A DNA stretch of 64,000 bases from Serratia rhizosphaerae (GTDB lineage Bacteria > Pseudomonadota > Gammaproteobacteria > Enterobacterales > Enterobacteriaceae), in assembly GCF_009817885.1 (NCBI RefSeq), contig NZ_CP041764.1, forward strand, positions 248,001 to 312,000, in the 5' to 3' direction. A program made the translations under genes and the position numbers. Numbering within the stretch: position 1 is the stretch's first letter; each line of letters starts with the position of its first letter. Under the pieces are notes generated by a model. The model saw only the letters and a program-made list of their open reading frames with translations. It did not search any database and was not told where the DNA came from. Shown in pieces: positions 9,699-17,559 of the stretch.

Positions 9699-9848
9699 TT
9701 AGATGTAATCAATTCTGGATAGTCAGAGGTCTATCTTTTACAGCTCAAAAATTAGTCCATAATTGATTGCAAAAAAGTCCGGAAAATTTCGCGGCGGCAC
9801 ACCTCGGGAATCAGGCATTACCTCCACCAGAACGCCATTATGTTATCA

Positions 9849-9879
9849 GCCCCTACAACAGTGCAGGGGCTTTGTTTTT
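9849..9879 (+). terminator. Rho-independent terminator
   Basis: GCCCCT and AGGGGC form a six-pair stem around a ten-base loop, followed by TTTGTTTTT. It reads rightwards, towards the convergent AlpA/integrase pair. Confidence 0.65.
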
Positions 9880-9902
9880 GGGCGTAATGACGGCGTATTT
9901 CA

Positions 9903-10163
9903 TTACGGGTACAGCTCCGGTGGGCTGGCTTTCCATCCGGGGTACCACTCTCCCCGAATCCACGCCTGAACCTCAGATAGCCGCCATCCGGCTGAGCGTG
10001 GCCCCAATTTTACGCGCCTAGGGAACTCGCCATCTTTTTCGAGTTTCCAGCGAGATGAGTTCGCAAGCGTGGTTAACCGTCGGCACTCTTTATCACGTAT
10101 CATCCGGTCAATATTCGGGATGTATGCAAAATCTTTTTCCTCAACTATCGATAGCATTTTCAT
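9903..10163 (-). CDS. AlpA-family regulator/excisionase
   Basis: 86 residues. The pattern CRRLTTLANSSRWKLEKDGE, then FPRRVKLGPRSAGWRLSEVQAWIRGE, is typical of the AlpA/excisionase winged-helix family (Ser-x-x-Trp, a gap, FPRR..LG.R..GWR..EV..W). It begins one base after the integrase stop, with its ribosome-binding site (GAGGTGG) inside the integrase 3' end, so the two are co-translated. AlpA proteins activate excision of P4-like elements. The charged N-terminal 25 residues are longer than in the shortest family members. Confidence 0.85.
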   Translation of the reverse strand: MKMLSIVEEKDFAYIPNIDRMIRDKECRRLTTLANSSRWKLEKDGEFPRRVKLGPRSAGWRLSEVQAWIRGEWYPGWKASPPELYP

Positions 10164-10164
10164 T

Positions 10165-11406
10165 TCAAACCACCTCTTTATTTAATTCCGCTACATTATT
10201 ATTAAAGCCTGCAAGCGCATTAAGATAACTCACCCACATATTAAGCACCTTTAGTTTCTTATTCAAATGTCGGCTTTTATTATAAACACCAGCCACACCT
10301 TTAATTTTATGTCCTAACAGCAATTCAATAATATAAGGATCTGCCCCCATATCATTAAGCGTCGTAGAAAATGTTCTCCTGAAATCGTGAATACACCATA
10401 AACCGCTTTTATCATGCCCCAGGCGCTTGCATATACGATTTGCGGCGCTTGTAACACCTGCCCGCGAAAACTCAACACCAATGATAAAATCGCTCCGCTT
10501 TGTCGCTGCATGAAGGTTTGTTATCCACTGGCGGATGCCTACGGGAACAGGCCTTACAATTGCCTCACCATTCTTGCTGTGCTCTTTTGGCACCGTCCAG
10601 ATCCAGTTTTCGAAATCCCACTCCGACCACGTAGAAAGCCTTGCCTCACGCTGGCGACAACCAAAAGCCATACATAATACAAACATTCGCTGATTAACTG
10701 CCGATGCAATATTGAGCAGATTATTACCAAAGGAAAATGACCACACATCAGCAGTTTCTTTCACATCAAGAACCCTGTCGCGTATACCAGATGAACGGCC
10801 AACATAATTTACACCAATATCCCCTAGCGGGTCGCATGATATATATTGTCTTACCCGGCAAAAACGCAATGCCTGTTTGACATCTAAAAATATTGCACCT
10901 GACATTACAGGCGCTTTTTTCTTTATTCTGTCAAAGCATGTCAGCCAGTCATGTAATTTTGATTCTTCAATCGACATGTTACCGATATATGGAAATATAT
11001 GTTTATCGAAGCGTTTAATCAAATATTCATGCTCTTTTCTCGCTGTTATCGCGTGATTGTCGTACCAGTACATAATTGCATCTTTAATGGTAACGGGCCG
11101 CATGCTTCGTTTTGCTTCAATTTTTATCTGGTTGCGCGGATCCAGATGCATAGCCAGCCACTCACGGCACTGGTCACGCACCTTTCTTGCATTCGCCAGC
11201 GACATATCCGGGTATCGCCCCAGCGTCAGCCAGACCGGGGGACTGGTCCTTCCACCTGTCCTGTAATAAAAAACGAAACTCACCCCACCGGCTTTGCTCA
11301 CCCTAATAGACAAGCCCCGACCATCGGCCATGATCAACTGCTTTTCCGATGGCTTGCCAGACAGGCTTTTCAGTAATTTGTCGCTCAATTTGTTTTCTGT
11401 CGCCAC
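10165..11406 (-). CDS. Tyrosine recombinase, P4/DUF4102-type integrase
   Basis: 413 residues. The N-terminus (LSIRVSKAGGVSFVFYYRTGGR, then LGRYPDMSLANARK) is the DUF4102 arm-binding domain of P4-like integrases. The catalytic set is present: Arg in GCRQREARL, Lys in VPKEHSKNGE, HDFRR for HxxR, LLGH, and Tyr in VYNKSRH. It is paired with AlpA. Three copies of GCAATACACA lie just upstream of the start and are candidate arm or autoregulatory sites. The gene sits beside the broken portal gene, so this element probably integrated into or recombined with the lambdoid prophage and removed its right-hand head and tail genes. Confidence 0.92.
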   Translation of the reverse strand: MATENKLSDKLLKSLSGKPSEKQLIMADGRGLSIRVSKAGGVSFVFYYRTGGRTSPPVWLTLGRYPDMSLANARKVRDQCREWLAMHLDPRNQIKIEAKRSMRPVTIKDAIMYWYDNHAITARKEHEYLIKRFDKHIFPYIGNMSIEESKLHDWLTCFDRIKKKAPVMSGAIFLDVKQALRFCRVRQYISCDPLGDIGVNYVGRSSGIRDRVLDVKETADVWSFSFGNNLLNIASAVNQRMFVLCMAFGCRQREARLSTWSEWDFENWIWTVPKEHSKNGEAIVRPVPVGIRQWITNLHAATKRSDFIIGVEFSRAGVTSAANRICKRLGHDKSGLWCIHDFRRTFSTTLNDMGADPYIIELLLGHKIKGVAGVYNKSRHLNKKLKVLNMWVSYLNALAGFNNNVAELNKEVV

Positions 11407-11441
11407 AGTAAAACCCTCACCGCTTACTTTTCAGTCAAGTT

Positions 11442-11493
11442 GCAATACACACCCGGCCCTCACCACAAAAAGCAATACACATTGCAATACACA
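11442..11493. repeat. Three direct repeats GCAATACACA upstream of the integrase
   Basis: Exact ten-base copies at 11442-11451, 11472-11481 and 11484-11493, with start-to-start spacings of 30 and 12 bases. They lie between the integrase start and the truncated portal gene, where arm-type integrase or excisionase binding sites would be expected. Confidence 0.6.
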
Positions 11494-11560
11494 AAAGCAG
11501 GAAAAACACGAATTATGATGAATACTCATTAAGCATTCAGGAAACGACGTGCCTTTACTG

Positions 11561-12439
11561 TCATGGCTTGCGGGGGAAAATGGAAAGAAACCGGACAACC
11601 CTCGAACGGCCATCATTATAAATGGCCCTGACGATAACCGACTGCAGCTGCGTCTGCTGCAGCGTATCAAGCATCTTCATGCGCTCCATGATGGAATAAA
11701 AAACGTTATCGCCGCGGGTCTGCCCATCCTCCAGAGGCTCAAAGACATGGATAAATGCCACCCGGCCGCTGCTGAGGGTGGCGGGAATACGCCGGGCCCG
11801 GCTTTCACCCTGGTTGGGATAAGGGTCATCCACCACCCAATACGCGACGGCGGCGCCCTGGCTATCAATCTCCACCCCGGCGCGGCGACTCGGAGTATCC
11901 GGGGCATTACCCGGATTTTTGATACGCTTCGGGCTTATCATCTTGAAGCGTGTGCGAAAGACAGAGCCCGGGGAAGGATCCCAGACGGGCTGCGCGCAAA
12001 TTTCGCCATTAAAAGCATGCGTCGCCACCCCCTCGCGGATCATCATGGTGAAGGTACGCTTGCGCTCGATGTCAATGACACAGTGGGGATCTTCAGCATA
12101 CTCCGTCCAGGCCGCTTCGATATCACGGGCCAGAGACCGGGCATCTTCGCGGCTGATCCCCAGATGCCGATAGTTGGGGCGATAGCTGAGCTTGAACAGG
12201 TTGCCGACGATATTGTCCTTATGCAGCTCAACAATATTGGTGCCCAGCGGATTATTGCGAACCAGATCGTCCGCACGGGCGTTACCGCGGTAAAATGTCG
12301 GCAAAAGCGCGGCATCGGCACTCTGTTGCGGGGTATGCCAGTCCGTCAGTTGTCCGCCGAAACCTGCCCCCGCCCCCTGGTAGCCCGCATACTGTCGCAG
12401 CGGCGTCACGCCGTCCGGAGCCAGTAAACCTGTGCTCAT
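11561..12439 (-). pseudogene. Lambda gpB-like portal protein, 3'-truncated
   Basis: The N-terminal 270 residues are a lambda-type portal (RNNPLGTNIVELHKDNIVGN, LAYWVVDDPYPN-type core, AFIHVFEPLEDGQTRGDN, MKMLDTLQQTQLQS). Family members run to about 500 residues. Here homology stops after TQLQSVIVRAIYN and 16 unrelated residues lead to a stop. The junction near 11.62 kb marks where the integrase element or a deletion cut the head module. The start overlaps the gpW stop by four bases (ATGA), the normal lambda W-B arrangement. Confidence 0.85.
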
Positions 12440-12672
12440 GCTCTGACTCCTGCCGGTGGGAGGCGACCACGACCAAGACCCAGCCGGCCCTTAAGGTCGA
12501 CAATATAGGCTTTCAGCATGTCGATATTGGCCTGCGAATACTGATAGGTGCGGCTGTTGCCGGCAGAATCACTGCGGGAAATGGAGACGACCGACTTGCC
12601 TATCATTAACTGATGTAGCGCAGCTTCGGCCTCCAGCAACTGGGCCAGCAAAATCTCTTTTTTCATCTGCAT
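12436..12672 (-). CDS. gpW-like head-tail connector protein
   Basis: 78 residues, close to lambda gpW in size (68). The pattern LLEAEAALHQLMIGKSVVSI then YQYSQANIDMLKAYIVDLKG matches the gpW family: a helical pair around a beta hairpin, with the usual AxLH..L.GK and tail AYI..L. AGGAGG sits five bases before ATG 12672. It lies between terminase and portal as in lambda. In a complete phage it plugs the portal to allow tail joining. With the tail genes gone it has no partner here. Confidence 0.88.
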   Translation of the reverse strand: MQMKKEILLAQLLEAEAALHQLMIGKSVVSISRSDSAGNSRTYQYSQANIDMLKAYIVDLKGRLGLGRGRLPPAGVRA

Positions 12673-12673
12673 A

Positions 12674-14584
12674 TCAACCTCCTAATGCGCGGCCCATTTC
12701 TACCATGGAAACCAGCTTCTCTTTCTTGCCGTCCAGCGCATCCGTCAGCAGCTCCAGGTTTGTCTGAAAACGACTGATGCTCAGACGCAGGGCAGCCAGC
12801 CCGTAAACCAGGCAGTCCAGCGTCTCGTTACGCCGCTTCTGGTTGTCCCAGCGGTACACGATTTTGCCGTTGGTCAGCTTTGGGATGAGCACTTCTGACA
12901 CAAGCTGCTTTGCTTCCGTTTCGGCAAAAATGTCATCGTCGTCGGGGAAATGAAAGGCACCGGCCACCGGGGTGTCCCCCTGAGGCTCCAGCTTCAGGCG
13001 CCCGTAGATCAAATCCTTGGCCGTATCCGTGCCCACGATAGTGAGAAATACCTTCTGTTTATTACGCACTCGCGGCATGTCGGCAATGCTGCCGCCGTAC
13101 ACGTTGGCTCCCTTGATCGGGATAACCCACATGGCACCAAGTTTCAGCGAGCGCTGATAGACAATGTGCGGGTCAATACCGCCGATATCCCACGCCCAAC
13201 GGCTGACGCCCATCTGGGTGCCATCGGAGCGCAGGTACTGTTTCCGGATGACATCATCCACACGCTGCAGGGTCTCTTGTGCATCGTAGCGTCCGAGCAC
13301 GATCACCTTGTCTATCAGCCAGCACTCTTCGCCGGCGCCCCACCCCCAGACATAGCACTCATAACGTCCGCTGGTCTGGGAGTCGATCCCGCCCGTCAGG
13401 TACACCACGCGCCCCGGAACCTGCGCCGGGTATTTTTCGCGCCGCTGCAGCAGCACATCGTGTTCAAGCTGTTCACCCACCTCTTCCGCCCAGGTTTCGC
13501 CCAGCGTGGTGTTCCAGAACCCCTTAAGCCCGTGCGGATCTTTTTTCGCGTTCAGGTAATCGCGGATGATTTGTTCCCAGGTGGTGAAGGGACTATAGGC
13601 CGTCCAGATGTGGTATGACACGGCGCGCGGCACCGCCACCTCTTCCCCCTTGGCGTCACTCCAGACCAGTCCATCCCGGGTCCGGATCCCCGTCAGCTCA
13701 CACACCCACTCCCCCACAGACTGATCCAGTTCAGGTTGGCGAATGACACAACCATTGTGCTCACAGAGGTAATACACGGTCGCCGGCTTGCCTTCTTCCC
13801 ACTTCAGACCAAACGCCGTATCGTCGTCACCAAACTTGAGATACTGGCATTCACCACAATGCGGGCACGGAACGTGAAAGCGCAGCATGTGATCGGACTC
13901 ACTCGCCGCCTTCTCTATCTGGCATTGTCCGCGGATCTTGGGGGTGGAGCCACGGATAGACTTTGGCCAGACGGAGCCTTCGATACGTTTGTCGCCGAGC
14001 TGCGTCGGCGGACCTTCTTTTTCGATATCGGGGTCGAACGCCGACAGCTCGTCGTACATCACCACGTCGACCGATTTTTCACGGTAATTTTTGGCAGCTT
14101 TCCCGCCCAGGCACCACAGCCCGAGACCGTGCGAAAAGCGTTTCATGCTGAGGGTATTATCGCGGTGCTTTTTTCCATACCAGGGGGCCAACTGCTTCAA
14201 TACCGGAACCTCACGGATGGTCGGTTCCACATGCGATTTCATAAAATTTTCAGCGTCAGCATCGGTCGGCTGAAACATCAGGCAATTTCGTGCTCTATGC
14301 TCAGTAAAATACCCCATGACCGCCAGCAACATTTTGGTATATCCAACGCGGGCAGATTTAATGAGATTGACAGTGCGAATGGCATCGGTGCCCATGCTGT
14401 TCATCACGGCCACCTGAAATGGCAGTGTTTCCCAGGCTCCAGGCAAATAGGACGATTCCTTAGGTAGAAAATAATGCTTATCAGCCCATTCAACCGCGGT
14501 TAATGGTACCGGTCTGATTAATGACCGCAATCCTTCTCGGATGGCTCTTTGCATCTCAATTATCTGATTGTCGGTAATATTCAT
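12674..14584 (-). CDS. Terminase large subunit, lambda gpA type
   Basis: About 636 residues, the expected size for gpA. The N-terminal packaging ATPase has the lambda-type Walker A KSARVGYTK and a Walker B region VDVVMYDELSAF. A CPHCGECQYLKFGDDD zinc-like segment follows, then the C-terminal nuclease (GGIDSQTSGRYECYVWGWG, and SRWAWDIGGID). ATG 14584 is chosen because GGAG lies seven bases upstream; it overlaps the small-subunit gene by 29 bases. The frame is intact, so packaging cleavage could still occur if a helper supplied a capsid. Confidence 0.95.
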   Translation of the reverse strand: MNITDNQIIEMQRAIREGLRSLIRPVPLTAVEWADKHYFLPKESSYLPGAWETLPFQVAVMNSMGTDAIRTVNLIKSARVGYTKMLLAVMGYFTEHRARNCLMFQPTDADAENFMKSHVEPTIREVPVLKQLAPWYGKKHRDNTLSMKRFSHGLGLWCLGGKAAKNYREKSVDVVMYDELSAFDPDIEKEGPPTQLGDKRIEGSVWPKSIRGSTPKIRGQCQIEKAASESDHMLRFHVPCPHCGECQYLKFGDDDTAFGLKWEEGKPATVYYLCEHNGCVIRQPELDQSVGEWVCELTGIRTRDGLVWSDAKGEEVAVPRAVSYHIWTAYSPFTTWEQIIRDYLNAKKDPHGLKGFWNTTLGETWAEEVGEQLEHDVLLQRREKYPAQVPGRVVYLTGGIDSQTSGRYECYVWGWGAGEECWLIDKVIVLGRYDAQETLQRVDDVIRKQYLRSDGTQMGVSRWAWDIGGIDPHIVYQRSLKLGAMWVIPIKGANVYGGSIADMPRVRNKQKVFLTIVGTDTAKDLIYGRLKLEPQGDTPVAGAFHFPDDDDIFAETEAKQLVSEVLIPKLTNGKIVYRWDNQKRRNETLDCLVYGLAALRLSISRFQTNLELLTDALDGKKEKLVSMVEMGRALGG

Positions 14585-15062
14585 CCAGTATCTCCGGTAG
14601 CGTTTCATCAACTCTGGCGCATTTATTTGCCGCCTTTGCCATTTGCAGCTTTAAGGAATCTATCTGCTGGGCTGTCATTGATGGAAATTGACGTTGCATG
14701 GCTAAGGGGATGTTATCCAGGATCCCCGAAATCTCTCCAGCCAATCTGGATAATGCAAAAGAGCAGAATGATGAATCGACCATTATCCTTTCTGTTACCT
14801 GATTTTTTAACCGCTGTGCAATCGCCTGCTCTTCTGTTAATTGCCACCTGGAAATCAAGAGCTTTTGTTCGTAATCATCATCACCATCAACAGAAGTATC
14901 ACGGCTGCCTCTGCTCAAGTAAGCAAGGTAAAAATATCGCCAGGCGTCGATATCGTAATTTCCCCTACCTTTTGTTTTTGGGGCGCCGGGAAGTTGCTGT
15001 AATCTGCGGATCTGCCGTACATCCAAATTCAGATGCGCTGCCACCTCTTCCTGGTTGGCCAT
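14556..15062 (-). CDS. Terminase small subunit, Nu1/DUF1441-like
   Basis: 168 residues. The N-terminal winged helix (EEVAAHLNLDVRQIRRLQQL, then PGAPKTKGRGNYDIDAWRYF) is the Nu1-type DNA-binding domain, followed by a long alpha-helical oligomerisation region. ATG 15062 has GAGGG at good spacing; a TTG six bases earlier is the alternative. It should recognise the cos site, which in lambda lies just upstream of nu1. The inverted repeat at 15112-15178 is a candidate. Confidence 0.87.
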   Translation of the reverse strand: MANQEEVAAHLNLDVRQIRRLQQLPGAPKTKGRGNYDIDAWRYFYLAYLSRGSRDTSVDGDDDYEQKLLISRWQLTEEQAIAQRLKNQVTERIMVDSSFCSFALSRLAGEISGILDNIPLAMQRQFPSMTAQQIDSLKLQMAKAANKCARVDETLPEILDEYYRQSDN

Positions 15063-15111
15063 GATCAACCCTCACAACTACCAGCCTGATAAAAACGAAC
15101 AAAAAAAGACC

Positions 15112-15178
15112 ATGTCCGGTTATTTAATAAGTGCAATCGATATATATCAATGAGTTAACACCAACTCTAACCGGACAT
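15112..15178. repeat. 11-bp inverted repeat upstream of terminase (candidate cos/packaging or control site)
   Basis: ATGTCCGGTTA (15112-15122) and TAACCGGACAT (15168-15178) are perfect reverse complements separated by 45 AT-rich bases, which include a second small inverted pair GAGTT/AACTC. It lies about 50 bases upstream of the small terminase start, where lambdoid phages carry cos. A processed-RNA hairpin is the alternative. Confidence 0.45.
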
Positions 15179-15342
15179 CACTTCAGAAAAAATCTCATAA
15201 ATAGCGAGAATGTGCGCGTCGTTCGCCCGGCAGGCTTTTGAGCGCTGGAAAGGACCCGTGAAATCAAAATGGGCATCGATATCATTTGACCGGTGCCCCA
15301 GGATGCAGCCGCCAGGCCACCCGGCGTTCGCGCCCCAGCGCA

Positions 15343-15876
15343 TTATTCCATGGGCGCTCGACCCGACACTCCGTCCTGGTGCTCCACCAAAGACCAGCAG
15401 GGATAAACCACCATACCGCCGTACGCATCACCCACCGCGTAGTCAGCAGCCTTGTGTTTCTCCCAACGACCGAGCATCGACCGCAGACAGGCAGGCGGCA
15501 CGCTGTAACACACCCCATGGAGCAGACGCGGCAGCAGGATGTGATCGGCATGATGTTTGTCAGCATCGATAAGCTTCTGGGCTATCTGCAGCTGATACTG
15601 CGGTGGGCGCCCGGTGCCCAGGTAGAACGAGCAGAGGTGTTCGGGAAAACGCCCAAGCCATAACTGCGCCAACCTCCTAAAGCCAGCGACAGGCTGCGCA
15701 TCATCTTCCATCACAATCACACGTTCGGACTGCGCAGCGGCCCATTCGATGGCCCGGCGGTGCCCGGCATTGGCGCCATGGTTACCTTCATCCATCAGCA
15801 GATGTGCATCGAGCAACCGCGCCAACACTTCAGCCTGATCACGTCGGCCATGATGGCCAATCACCACAATCTTCAT
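15343..15876 (-). CDS. Glycosyltransferase family 25-like protein, possibly frameshifted at the C-terminus
   Basis: 177 residues. MKIVVIGHHGRRDQAEVLAR, then GANAGHRRAIEWAAAQSERVIVMEDDAQP, has the layout of GT25/LgtB-like enzymes, with EDD as the metal-binding acidic motif. FYLGTGRPPQYQ and GVCYSVPP follow. The frame ends in VEHQDGVSGRAPME, whereas a neighbouring frame continues as ERPWNNALGRERRVAWRLHPG, which resembles the usual family ending. A frameshift near 15365 is therefore likely but unproven. Its start overlaps the stop of the GT2 gene by one base, so both are made together. The role is probably sugar transfer onto a phage or host surface target; the substrate is unknown. Confidence 0.65.
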   Translation of the reverse strand: MKIVVIGHHGRRDQAEVLARLLDAHLLMDEGNHGANAGHRRAIEWAAAQSERVIVMEDDAQPVAGFRRLAQLWLGRFPEHLCSFYLGTGRPPQYQLQIAQKLIDADKHHADHILLPRLLHGVCYSVPPACLRSMLGRWEKHKAADYAVGDAYGGMVVYPCWSLVEHQDGVSGRAPME

Positions 15877-17333
15877 TATTTATGCTTCCAGAAGGCCAGT
15901 TCTTTACCGATACCGTTGGACTTAAAAACGGTATGCACCTGTGGCCCGGTCACGATACGGTCGCCAAACGACTTCGCCACGATACCAAAGGCGATCATGT
16001 CCCCGACGGCGCAGTTAGCCTGCTCCATTTTCCAGAATCGATAGCTCTCGATGCGGTAATACAGCCGCACGATACCGTGAGCAAAGGCCATCACATCCTC
16101 ACGGCTGCCGCCCAGCAGCCCGGCATTGAGCATCACATCGTTGCGGTGGGCGCTGATAAAGTCCTGGTAGACCTTTTCGGGATGGTTTCTGGCGGCCCAG
16201 TTATCGGCATACAGCGTTGGCTCTGAACCGACGTAGACCTTGCCGGTCTCCATGTTCGCCCACGGCTCCCTCAGCATTTCGACATCGGTGCCATCGGTGC
16301 ACCAGACGTGGGTGTAGTCCGGGTGATCACGCAGATAGTGACAGATATGCAGCCAGCGCCGGAAATAGACGTTCATCGCCACATCAGGAACGTGCACCCG
16401 CGTGGCGCCGGCAGGCGCCGTTTTCAACTCGTCGGCCAGCACCACCGCCTCGGCGCCGCGGATGGAAGCCGCCCACGCCGACAACAAGGTGGCATCCGCC
16501 TTTATGCGGGCGCCACGCTGCGGATCGGGCCTGCTGGTCAGTAACGTGGTCAGCACCAGGTGTTTGCGTGGCCGGTAGTCCACATAGGCGGTATACCCGG
16601 CGTCCCGACGCTGACCGTAGATGCTGGCGTTACGCCTGACCAGTTTTTCGCGGTCCGGACGCGGTACCGAGCGATCAACGGCTTCGTGCTCGTCCAGGGA
16701 ATAAATCAGCTTTCCCGACCCGGTAACGTCCGCAAATGCCCACGTCGTCAGCCCCGCATGGTGAATGCGCAGCGCCAGATCGCCGTGTTCGTACATGCCG
16801 CGCCCGTAAACCGGGTCAAAGCCCCCTACCGTCTCGATGGCACGGCGGTGGTAGTAGAGCATCACGCCACGCTGCCCGGTGTACGCCACATGGTGCTCAT
16901 CACGATACAATACGGCCAGGTCCTTGAGCTTTCTCGGGCCGGCCAGGTCGAGAAACTGATACGCCAGGTGAGGCTCGGGTGAGTCGATGTAAGGCTGGTG
17001 CCAGTCATCGGCAATCGGCCAGGCATCATCGTCCCACAAAAAGAGATGTTCGCAGCCGGCGTTCATCAGCACCTGCAGGCTGGCATTTTTCGCCGCCACT
17101 ATCCCCAAAGACTGTTCATGACGAATCACCTGCACACCGGCCGGAACAACTGCTGCCGGTATCGAACCGTCATCAACCACCACCAGCAGCGCACCGGCAG
17201 GCAAATGCTTAATATGCTGCTCAAGCGTGTTTTTTAATACCTCTGCGCGGCTATGTGTAGCAACAGCAATGCCGATTTTGGCTGTCGCCCCACTCGCAGG
17301 CGCGTACGGGACACCATCGATTGTGACCTGCAT
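15876..17333 (-). CDS. Glycosyltransferase family 2 protein, phage cargo
   Basis: About 485 residues from ATG 17333 (GAGGTG upstream; TTG 17339 is the alternative). The first 270 residues form a GT-A fold: KIGIAVATHSRAEVLKNTLE, VVVDDGSIP, LGIVAAKNASLQVLMNAG, LFLWDDDAWP as the DxD metal site, and YGRGMYEHGDLALRIHHAG as the acceptor-side ED motif. The C-terminal 200 residues form a second domain (TTLLTSRPDPQRGARIKAD, HVWCTDGTDVEMLREPW with another acidic DGTDVE, LNAGLLGG) that looks like a further glycosyltransferase-type fold, so the enzyme may be bifunctional. It sits between the Big_1/RCC1 gene and the GT25-like gene. Modification of that surface protein or of host polysaccharide is plausible inference. 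Confidence 0.8.
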   Translation of the reverse strand: MQVTIDGVPYAPASGATAKIGIAVATHSRAEVLKNTLEQHIKHLPAGALLVVVDDGSIPAAVVPAGVQVIRHEQSLGIVAAKNASLQVLMNAGCEHLFLWDDDAWPIADDWHQPYIDSPEPHLAYQFLDLAGPRKLKDLAVLYRDEHHVAYTGQRGVMLYYHRRAIETVGGFDPVYGRGMYEHGDLALRIHHAGLTTWAFADVTGSGKLIYSLDEHEAVDRSVPRPDREKLVRRNASIYGQRRDAGYTAYVDYRPRKHLVLTTLLTSRPDPQRGARIKADATLLSAWAASIRGAEAVVLADELKTAPAGATRVHVPDVAMNVYFRRWLHICHYLRDHPDYTHVWCTDGTDVEMLREPWANMETGKVYVGSEPTLYADNWAARNHPEKVYQDFISAHRNDVMLNAGLLGGSREDVMAFAHGIVRLYYRIESYRFWKMEQANCAVGDMIAFGIVAKSFGDRIVTGPQVHTVFKSNGIGKELAFWKHK

Positions 17334-17430
17334 ACCCAAACACCTCTTGTGCGGGTTGGAAAATGGCGTTCTGGCAAAACGATATTTCGTTACGTGCCAC
17401 CCGCAACTGAAATTTTATTCACCAGAAGAC

Positions 17431-17457
17431 AAAAGCCCCGGCGGTTAGCCAGGGCTT
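17431..17457 (-). terminator. Terminator after the Big_1/RCC1 gene
   Basis: On the minus strand, AGCCCTGGC and GCCGGGGCT pair around a short loop, followed by TTTTGT. A second GC-rich hairpin (GGCCCGC/GCGGGCC, 17483-17501) precedes it. Both separate the Big_1/RCC1 gene from the glycosyltransferases. Confidence 0.6.
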
Positions 17458-17559
17458 CATATTGATGCCTTCCGTTCTAAACGGCCCGCGGAGAGCGGGC
17501 CCGAGGGAGTGGAAACCCGGCCTCACCCAGACCGGAGGATGCGGCATAGCGATATTCAA

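Noticed and set aside
11549..12427. 292-codon plus-strand open frame antisense to the portal gene
   Set aside because: The minus frame has clear portal motifs and a four-base overlap with gpW; the plus frame has neither.
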